Assembly: GCA_903905735.1 (NCBI GenBank)
Contig: CAIVHU010000098.1
Span: 1 to 39,170, forward strand
Direction: 5' to 3'
Length of the DNA: 39,170 bases
Source: an uncultured beta proteobacterium
Lineage (GTDB): Bacteria > Pseudomonadota > Gammaproteobacteria > Burkholderiales > Burkholderiaceae_C
Each line of letters starts with the position of its first letter. The first letter of the stretch is position 1. Of the stretch, positions 17,758 to 25,900 are shown piece by piece. The notes under the pieces were generated by a model, which worked only from the letters and a program-made list of their open reading frames with translations, was not told the DNA's origin and did no database searches. The translations under genes and the position numbers were made by a program.

Positions 17758-17814
17758 GGTTTTGGCACATTGAAAGTATTTTTGCCAGCTTAAGGGCCCA
17801 CCTGACCGATTTCA

Positions 17815-17828
17815 GTGCGCTGGCGCAC
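17815..17828. promoter_or_regulatory. GTGCGCTGGCGCAC palindrome (candidate operator 3)
   Basis: A perfect 14-bp inverted repeat placed almost exactly midway between two divergent starts (57 bp from the phospholipase ATG, 55 bp from the cyclase ATG). It could control both. The operator role is inferred. Confidence 0.5.
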
Positions 17829-17883
17829 CTATGGCGACCAGCGTGGGGCGCACAATGTCGCTTTAACCCGGATCAAGACAGCT

Positions 17884-19362
17884 ATGAACATCGGCCCTGA
17901 TGGGGTTGGCACCCCGGAAACGGGGCTTGCGGTGACGGTACCGGGTGCCGATGAAGGCATCCAGGAGCAACAGCGTCAGGAAAGCCTGCTGATTGCCGGA
18001 GCCTTGCAAAAGGCGATTTTCAACAGCGCCAATTTCTCCAGCATCGCCACCGACGAGCAGGGTGTGATCCAGATATTCAATGTGGGTGCCGAGCGCATGC
18101 TCGGTTACGCGGCGGCCGAGGTGGTGAACCTGATCACGCCAGCCGACATTTCTGACCCGCAAGAACTGATTGTGCGCGCCAAGGCTCTGAGCGTGGAGCT
18201 TGAAACACCAATTGCCCCCGGCTTTGAAGCGCTGGTGTTCAAGGCGTCTCGCGGCATAGAAGACATTTACGAGCTGACCTATATCCGCAAGGACGGCAGC
18301 CGCTTCCCGGCGGTGGTGTCGGTCACCGCGCTGCGCGATGACCAGAACAGCATCATTGGCTACCTGCTGATCGGCACCGACAACACCATTCGCAAGCAGA
18401 TGGAGGCCGAGCAAACGCTGCTGGGACAGCGCCTGCGGGACCACCAGTTTTACACCCGCTCATTGTTTGAGGCGAACATGGACGCGCTGATGACCACCGA
18501 CCCGGCAGGCATCATCACCGATGTGAACCAGCAAATGGCCTCGCTGACCGGGTGCACGCGTGACGAGCTGATTGGCGCGCCGTTCAAAAACTACTTCACC
18601 GACCCTGCACGGGCTGAAGACGCGATCCGCCTGGTGTTGACCAAGAAGAAGGTCACCAACTACGAGCTGACTGCGCGCGACCGCGATGGCAAGGAAACCG
18701 TGGTGTCTTACAACGCCACCACCTTTTACGACCGCGACCGCCGCCTGCAGGGTGTGTTTGCCGCCGCGCGCGATATCACCGAGCGCAAGCTGGCCGAAAA
18801 GCAGATTCTGAACCTGGCCCTGCACGACTCTTTGACGCGCCTGCCGAACCGCCGTCTGCTCACCGAGCGGCTGGGGCAGACCATGGCGGCGGGCAAACGC
18901 AGCGGCCGCTTCAGTGCGCTGATGTTTCTGGATCTGGACAATTTCAAGCCGCTCAACGACACCCACGGTCATTACGTGGGTGATTTGTTGCTGATCGAGG
19001 TGGCGCGGCGCATCACCAGTTGTGTGCGTGGTGTCGATGTGGTGGCGCGATTTGGCGGCGACGAGTTTGTGGTGATTTTGAGCGAGTTGGGCCTGAACAA
19101 GGACCCCTCTACCAAACAGTTGCTGGTGGTGGCCGAAAAGCTGCGTGCCACGCTGGACAAGCCCTATGTGCTAACCTGGCAACAAGAGGGGAAACCCCCA
19201 GTGACCGTGGAGCACCACAGCACGGCAAGCATCGGCGCGGTGCTTTTCCAGGACAACGACAGCAGCCAGGACGATGTCCTGAAATGGGCTGACTCCGCGA
19301 TGTACCAGGCCAAGGAAGCCGGTGGCAACCAGATCCGCCTGCACGAAGGCCCAAGCGCCTGA
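17884..19362 (+). CDS. PAS-PAS-GGDEF diguanylate cyclase
   Basis: 492 residues from ATG 17884 (MNIGPDGVGTPETG). A longer frame opens at a GTG inside the palindrome at 17815 and is not preferred. PAS 1 (about 37-160) is nearly the same as PAS 2 of the hybrid kinase at 7142, sharing AIFNSANFSSIATD and FEALVFKASRGIEDIYELT. PAS 2 covers about 190-305. The GGDEF domain has its motif at 391-395 (FGGDEF) and an RxxD inhibitory site at 382-385 (RGVD), so it should make c-di-GMP under product feedback. No membrane helices. The cyclase domain closely resembles that at 4608 (LMFLDLDNFKPLND, MYQAKEAG). A strong terminator follows the stop. Confidence 0.92.
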   Translation: MNIGPDGVGTPETGLAVTVPGADEGIQEQQRQESLLIAGALQKAIFNSANFSSIATDEQGVIQIFNVGAERMLGYAAAEVVNLITPADISDPQELIVRAKALSVELETPIAPGFEALVFKASRGIEDIYELTYIRKDGSRFPAVVSVTALRDDQNSIIGYLLIGTDNTIRKQMEAEQTLLGQRLRDHQFYTRSLFEANMDALMTTDPAGIITDVNQQMASLTGCTRDELIGAPFKNYFTDPARAEDAIRLVLTKKKVTNYELTARDRDGKETVVSYNATTFYDRDRRLQGVFAAARDITERKLAEKQILNLALHDSLTRLPNRRLLTERLGQTMAAGKRSGRFSALMFLDLDNFKPLNDTHGHYVGDLLLIEVARRITSCVRGVDVVARFGGDEFVVILSELGLNKDPSTKQLLVVAEKLRATLDKPYVLTWQQEGKPPVTVEHHSTASIGAVLFQDNDSSQDDVLKWADSAMYQAKEAGGNQIRLHEGPSA

Positions 19363-19383
19363 ATACCCTCACCCAGACGTGAA

Positions 19384-19420
19384 GACACCCCGTGATCCGA
19401 TAGGCGAATCACGGGGTGTC
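19384..19420 (+). terminator. Rho-independent terminator after the diguanylate cyclase
   Basis: Perfect 13-bp stem: GACACCCCGTGAT (19384-19396) pairs with 19408-19420 across an 11-nt loop. It is followed by AAGCTTTT. It lies 22 bp after the cyclase stop and also separates the cyclase from the convergent BON gene. Confidence 0.8.
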
Positions 19421-19502
19421 AAGCTTTTGGGCTGCTCAAGCACAATGAGAGTCATTCACTGGTTCTTGTGAAGTCCCCTTTCTCACGCTTGGACGGACAC
19501 CA

Positions 19503-19817
19503 TCACGGACGGACGGCAATTTCGTTGCGGACTGATTTGACATTGTTCACGCCACTGGCGATGCGTCCGGCTTCGGTTTTTTCGGTCATGGACTTGGCAA
19601 AACCGGACAGCATGACCACTCCATTGAGCGTTTCAACGCTGATGGAGGTGCCACTGACCAGCTTGCTTTCAAGCATGCGTGACTTGACCAAGGTGGTGAT
19701 GCCAGCGTCATCGACATACGCGCCCGTCGTTTCCTGACCACGGCTGACAGCGCATCCGGTGGCAGTCAGCAAGGCGGCAGCAGTCATGACGGCGGCGAGG
19801 GCTAGTTTCATATTCAT
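19503..19817 (-). CDS. Single-BON-domain lipoprotein
   Basis: 104 residues from ATG 19817, chosen for GGAG 6 nt upstream and an immediate signal peptide. The lipobox is ATGC (C22). One BON domain covers about 34-104 (GITTLVKSRMLESKLV, VETLNGVVMLSGFAKS, GVNNVKSVRNEI). It is probably a periplasmic, membrane-associated stress protein like the double-BON protein 4 kb away. It lies immediately downstream of the cyclic glucan synthase gene on the same strand (141-bp gap) but has its own recognisable promoter and an upstream palindrome. Confidence 0.87.
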   Translation of the reverse strand: MNMKLALAAVMTAAALLTATGCAVSRGQETTGAYVDDAGITTLVKSRMLESKLVSGTSISVETLNGVVMLSGFAKSMTEKTEAGRIASGVNNVKSVRNEIAVRP

Positions 19818-19876
19818 AAAGGACTCCAGGGCGGTTTGATGGTGAAAGCCCCACCACCTTCGGGCGATAAACCGGG

Positions 19877-19905
19877 ATAGTCCCAGCTGATGGGTCAACT
19901 GTAAA
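19877..19905 (-). promoter_or_regulatory. Promoter of the single-BON gene
   Basis: Read on the minus strand, TTTACA (19900-19905) and GACTAT (19877-19882) are separated by 17 nt, a reasonable sigma-70 pair. The predicted start near 19870 puts the palindrome at 19926-19939 around position -62, the usual place for a class I Crp-type activator. Inferred from spacing only. Confidence 0.4.
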
Positions 19906-19925
19906 AGCCGGGCACCCTCGTGTCC

Positions 19926-19939
19926 GTGCGCTGGCGCAC
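19926..19939. promoter_or_regulatory. GTGCGCTGGCGCAC palindrome (candidate operator 4)
   Basis: A perfect 14-bp inverted repeat in the gap between the end of the cyclic glucan synthase gene and the single-BON gene. It is centred about 62 bp upstream of the predicted transcription start of the BON gene. Confidence 0.5.
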
Positions 19940-19958
19940 CCAAGTCGTTGCAAAAAGG

Positions 19959-22900
19959 TTACAGCGGTATCACAAAGCAACTCTGGGTCGGCAGGTCTGG
20001 CCAGGCCAGCTTGTCGCCGGGCATCAACAGGCTTGCCTGCCACTGGGATGTGGCTTGCAACGCAGCCTCAGGCGTGGCGCGCATCAGGATGAAACGCATG
20101 CTGCGCCCGTCGCGCACCAGTGTGAGTTCGGCTTGCGGCCAGTGGCTGGGCAGGCGCGGGCGAAACACCAGCGTTTGTGCCTCCTGCGTCAGGCCAAGGA
20201 TGGCATCAACGGCGGCGCGGTGCATCCAGGCAGCCGAACCCGTGTACCAGCTCCAGCCGCCGCGCCCCACATAGGGTGGCTGGCTGTACACGTCGGCGGC
20301 CATCACGTAGGGCTCCAGCCCATACACCGGGCCACGGGTGGGGTGGTTGGCGCGGTGCGCCGGGCTCAGGTAAGTGAAATAGCGGTAGGGTGCATCGCCG
20401 TCACTGGCAACGCCACTTGACGTGCTGGCCTGGGCTTGTGCCATCAGCGCCCAGATGCCCGCGTGGTTGTACTGCCCGCCGTTTTCGCGCACGCCGGGCG
20501 GGTAGGCCTGGATGTAACCGGCGCTGGGCACGGCGTCGGTCAGCGGTGGGTCCAGCAGCTTGATCAATCCGACCTCGCTGTCCACCAGATGGGTCTGCAC
20601 GGAGGTCATGGCCTGGCGTGCCAGCGCCTTTGGCGCAGCATCGGAGAGCACCGCCCAGGCCTGGGCGATCAGGTCGATGCTGCCCTGGCCGTTGAGGTGT
20701 GACCCCAGCGGCTGGCCATCGTCAAAGTAGGCGCGCGTGAACCACTCGCCATCCCAGGCGGTGGTGGCCAGGGAGACTTTCAGATCGGTGGCTACCTGTT
20801 GCCAACGTTGGGCACGCACCGTGTCGCCGCGTGCCAGCGCTACAGGCGCAAAGTCGGCAATCAGGCGGCACAAGAACCAGCCCAGCCAGACAGATTCGCC
20901 CCGGCCCTCAATACCCACGCGGTTCATGCCGTCGTTCCAGTCGCCACTGCCCATCAGGGGCAGGCCGTGGCTGCCCAGCGTCAGGCTGCGGTCAAGGGTG
21001 CGGGCAGCGTGTTCATAAACTGCAGCGGTTTGGGTGCTGACGGTGGGCTCGAAGTAAGCATCCTCAGCACCGGCGGGAATGGCTTTGCCTTCCAGAAATG
21101 GCACCTGTTCCTCAAGCAGGCTGGCATCGCCCGTGGCTTGCAGGTAGTGCGTGCAAGCGGCCACCAGCCACAGCCGGTCGTCAGAGAAATGCGTGCGCAC
21201 CCCGACGCCGGTGGGTGCATGCCACCAGTGCTGCACGTCGCCCTGCACAAACTGGCGTGAGGCGTGCAGCACGATCTGCGCCCGCAAGGTCGCCGGGTCT
21301 GCCCAGGCCAGCGCCATGGCGTCCTGCAACTGATCGCGAAAACCGGTGGCACCCCCGGCCTGGTAAAAGCCCGATTTGGCCCACAGGCGGCAAGATACCG
21401 CCTGGTAGAGCAACCAGCGGTTGACCAGCGCGTCAAACAGCGGGTCGGGTGTTTTGACCGTGACTGTTCCCAACAATTTGTCCCAGCCAGCGACTACCTG
21501 CGCCAGCCGCTTGGCAGCGGGCACTCCGCCAGCCTGATCAAGGAGTGGTCCCACCTGCTCGGCGCTGGAGGCAAAGCCCAGCAAAAAGGTGCTTTCCGAC
21601 GACTGTCCACCAGACAGCACCACATGGGTGGAGAGCGCCGCGCAGGGGTCCAGCCCGTCACCGCTGCTCTGGCCAAAAAAGTCAGGCAGTACCAGACAGC
21701 CGCGAGCATCAAAACATTCGCGCCGATCACACGTCCAGTCCTCGGCATGGGTGCCGGCGTTGGTCACGCTCAAAAAGGCCGTGCCGTCTCCAAAGCCGGC
21801 GGCGCGCTCGCGCTGCTTGGCCAGCAGCGCTGTCAGGTCGTTCTGGTGCAGCACGCTCGTGCGCACGGTGCTGCGGTCGCAACGGTTGGCGCCCATGAGC
21901 CACTCGGCGATGCCGATCAGGCGCAGGTGCAAGGTGCGGGAGCCGTGGTTGACCAGGGCGATGTGCACCTGTTTGACGGCCGTTTGCGCATCCACACACC
22001 AGGTGGCCGTGACTTGCAGCTCACCGTGGCGATGCTGGATGTGGGTGAAGCCTTGCCCGTGCGTGATGCGGTAGGTCAGCGCCGGATTCACCCCTGCGCC
22101 CGGTGCGACCGACCAGAGCTCGCGGGTCTGGGTGTTCTGCAGCAAAAACCATTCTGATGGCGGGTCGGACACCGGGTCATTGGACCAGCCGGTGAGCTGG
22201 TTCAGGCGGCTGTTGAGCGCCCAGGTGTAGCCGCCGCCAGTCTCCGAGAGTTGCGCGCCAAAATTCGGGTTGGCCAGCACATTGATCCAGGGCCGGGGCG
22301 GGCGTTGCAGTGCCGAGACTGAAAAGCTAAATTCACCCGATTCAGGTTCAAATTCGCCTGCTGCGACCCGCAGGCGGGCATTCGTCGGCGCCACCAGCGT
22401 CAAAGCCAGTGTGGCTGTTTCCTGCCGGCGCTCCAGCGCTTTCTCCTGCAGACGCAGCCATTCAGAGACATGGTGTGAAAGTGGCCGGCCATCGGCGCGC
22501 AGCACCACCCGGGCCAGGCTGTGCAGGGTGTTGAGCTCGGGGTGGCTCAGGTCGTCGGCGCGCAGCAGGTGCAAGCGGGTGTTGGCGGGCCCGGCCTTGG
22601 CGTTGACATCGGCCGCATGGCGGTCGCGCAGCGCGGCAACTTCATGGTCCAGTGTCATCAAGTAGGAGGCGGGCTCTGCGTTCACCACCACCAGATCACA
22701 GGCCACATTGCCCCACAGCCACAGGCTCAGCGCCTGGGAGAGGGCCCTGACTAGCCCCAGGCCCTCGGCCACGCTGACCAGCACCAGAATGATGGGTCTG
22801 TCACCCGAGATGTCAAAACGCCACAGCAGGCGGCGGTCGCAGACCTCGGTGGCACCGCTCTGGGGCCGTACGGCACGAGCCTGCGAGCGGCTCAGGCTCA

Positions 22901-25900
22901 TCACCAGCGTGCTGGTCAGGGTTTGCATGGCAGAGAAATTCTCGGCACTGATGCGCAGGGCGCGCAGCCGGATGCCGGTCAGGGTGGCTGACATGAGCGA
23001 GGCGCGCGCCACATTGCTGGCCTGGCGGTATTTGTCGATCACCGCGCGCAAGGTGTCTGCATCGCTGGAAACGGCCGTGGCAAAGGTGACCCGCGCCTTG
23101 GCGCCCGGCGCGATACGCAGCGTGACCGACAGGGCGCACACCGGGTCCAGGCCGGTGTCGAGCGTGATGGCTTGCCCATTCACGTCGTCAGGTGCCGTAT
23201 CCAGTGCGCCCAGCGGCTGGCTGGTGGCACGGTTGCGGCCCTGCCAGAGCAGGCGGTCGGTGGTCAGGCGCACCTGGCCGACCGGCGTGTTGCTTTCGGC
23301 CAGGAAGTGGGCCAGTCGAAGCCCTTGCTCAGTGGCCAGGCGCGGCTTGCGTGCCAGCAGCAGGGTCTGGTGCGAGGCCAGCCATTCGGCGCTGACAAAC
23401 AGGTTGGTGAAGGCCGGGTGCGCTTCGTCAGCGCGGGCGTCTGACAGGGCGACTTCAAAGGCTGACAGCAGTTCGATGTCCAGCGGCGCGTCACTCACAT
23501 TGCGCAGCTCGATCTGGCGGAACTCAATGTCATCCTCGGGGCTGACCCAGACCGTCATGTGGGTTTGCACATCGTCCCATTCGGCGTCCAGACAGACCCG
23601 GTCGGCATGGAAAGCGCTGCTGTAATGCGCTGCAGGGTCTGGTGCCGGATGCTGGGTGATCGAATGCAGTGCGTCGGTGGGGCTGTGGCGCAGGTAGAAA
23701 AAGCTGCCCCGGTCATCACGCAGCGCGTCATCTCGGGTGCGGGTGATGCCAATCTGCTCAAACGTGCTGCTGCCTGCGCCGTTGGCGCGCAGCAGCACGC
23801 TGTAGCGTCCGTTGGATAGCAGGTGGGTGGGCTCGACGGCAGAACTGCCGGGCAGCAGGTCGCGCAGCAGCCCGATGGCGTGGCGACGTTGTGCCTGGCG
23901 GTGCAGGTTGGCGGGTGGCGCATACAGACCCGAGATCTCGCGCGGAATGCGCTCATGCAAAAGCGACGATACCGCTTGTAAATGCGCGTTGGCCATGCCC
24001 CAGCGCTGTGGCGCACCGCCCATCAGGACATTGGCCAGAGCCACGATGGTCATGCCCTGGTGGTGGGCCATGAAGGTGGCGACCGGCACAAACGCCTCGG
24101 TGCCCACGCGCCGCGCCACCGTGTAGTCCAGCGCCTCGATAAAACCATATTGCCCGCGTGCGCCGAGCCGCTCCAGCTTGGCGAAATTTTGGCGGGCCAG
24201 TTGTGGTGCCAGCATGGCTGCAAGTGCGGTGGCGTAGGGGGCAATCACCAGCTCATCGGGCGGTGTGCGGCGCAAGGCCAACCGGGGCACGCCCTGCGGT
24301 GCGTACTGGTAGGCCAGGGTGTAATCGCTGGCCGCGTAGGCCGATTCGGACACCCCCCAGGGCACCCCCATCGGCTGGGTAAACGCCATCTGCTCCAGCA
24401 AGGCGGTGTGGCAGGCCTCAAACAGCACGCTGCCACGCGGCTCTTTGAGCACCAGGCTGGGCATCAGGTACTCGAACATCGAGCCGGTCCAGGAGCGCAA
24501 ACCCGCATCGGCACCGTGCGCAAAAAAAGCGCGTCCCAGATGTACCCAATGCCTCACTGACAGGTCACCCCGGGCGACGCCAAGCAGGCTGGTCAGACGC
24601 GACTCGGAGGCCAGAAGATCATAAAAACTGTTGTCAAGCTGATGCTCTGCCACACGGTAGCCAATGTGCAGCAAATGCCGTTTGTGCGAGTACAAAAACT
24701 GGAAATCGGCCTGCCAGGCCATGGTTTTGAAGGCGTGCGCCAGCGCTTGCAGGCGCTGCCGGATGACCTCAAGCGGAGCGGGCTGGGAACTTGCTGTCAG
24801 TGCCTGCACATCCTGCAGTGCCGAGCGCTTGGTGGCACGGTGGTCGGCCAGTAGCCAGGCGAGTTCGTCCCGCTGGGGGTTTGACAGCTGGTGGCGTGCT
24901 TTCAACACGGGGCGCAGTCGGTCGCCGGAAGCTTTCAGTGCATGCTGACAGGCGGGCCCGCCATCGGGCATTTCAGCCAACTCCAGGCAGGCTTGGGCCA
25001 CGGCCAGCAAATGCGCGCTGAGGTTGCCACTGTCCACAGTGGAGACGTACATCGGCAACAGCGGCAAAGCGGTCTGGGTGTCGTACCAGTTCATAAAATG
25101 GCCCTGATAGCGCTCCATGCCATGCAGGGTGCCCAGGGTGGCTTCCAGCCGGGTCAGCAAGTCTTGCGTGCCGATCCAGCCAAACTGGCGCGCGCAGACG
25201 GCGCTCAGCAGGTACATGCCGATGTTGGTGGGAGAGGTGCGGTGTGCCAGCATGTCGTGCGGCAACACCTGCAGGTTGTCGGGGGGCAGGTGATGGTCGC
25301 CCGCGCTGACACAGCGTTCAAACAATCGCCAGGTGTCGCGCGCCACGCCTTGCAGGTACACCTTGTCGGCAATCGGCAGCATTTCCTGATCACACAGCGG
25401 GCAGACGCGGCTGACCCACCAGGTCCACACCGGGGAGGCACCCCACAAAATACATAGCAGGACAGCTAGTGCGGGTGAGGGCCCAGGCAGCATCAGCAGC
25501 CCAACCAGCAGCAATATTGCCAGCACTGGCTCGCGCCAGTGCTGGCGTGCCACGTCTTTGAATTTGGTTTTTGCCTGGGCCTGCACGGCGGCTGCGGTGG
25601 TCCATTGCAGCAGGTGGCGTCGGCTCACCAGAGTGCGGTATAGCGCGCGGATGATCGCATCCGCACTGGCCAGCGATTGCTGTAACAGCTCGGCCAGCAG
25701 CCACAGGCCGCTGAGGACCACTCGCGCCAGGTCGGTGAGGGCCTCACGGTAGAAATGCCGCTTGGCAATGTCATCGCGGCTGGGTGACAAACCGGCCAGC
25801 GCACCCATCACCGGCCCGGCCGAAAACGCTGCCAGCACCAGCGCCAGAGCCACCCAGGGCGACAGGGCGCTACCGGCCAAAGACACCAGCAACAGGGCGA

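Noticed and set aside
17815..17883. GTG start giving the diguanylate cyclase 23 extra residues
   Set aside because: The GTG is the first half of the perfect palindrome and the extension (RWRTYGDQRGAHN) has no PAS-like features. ATG 17884 is a better start.
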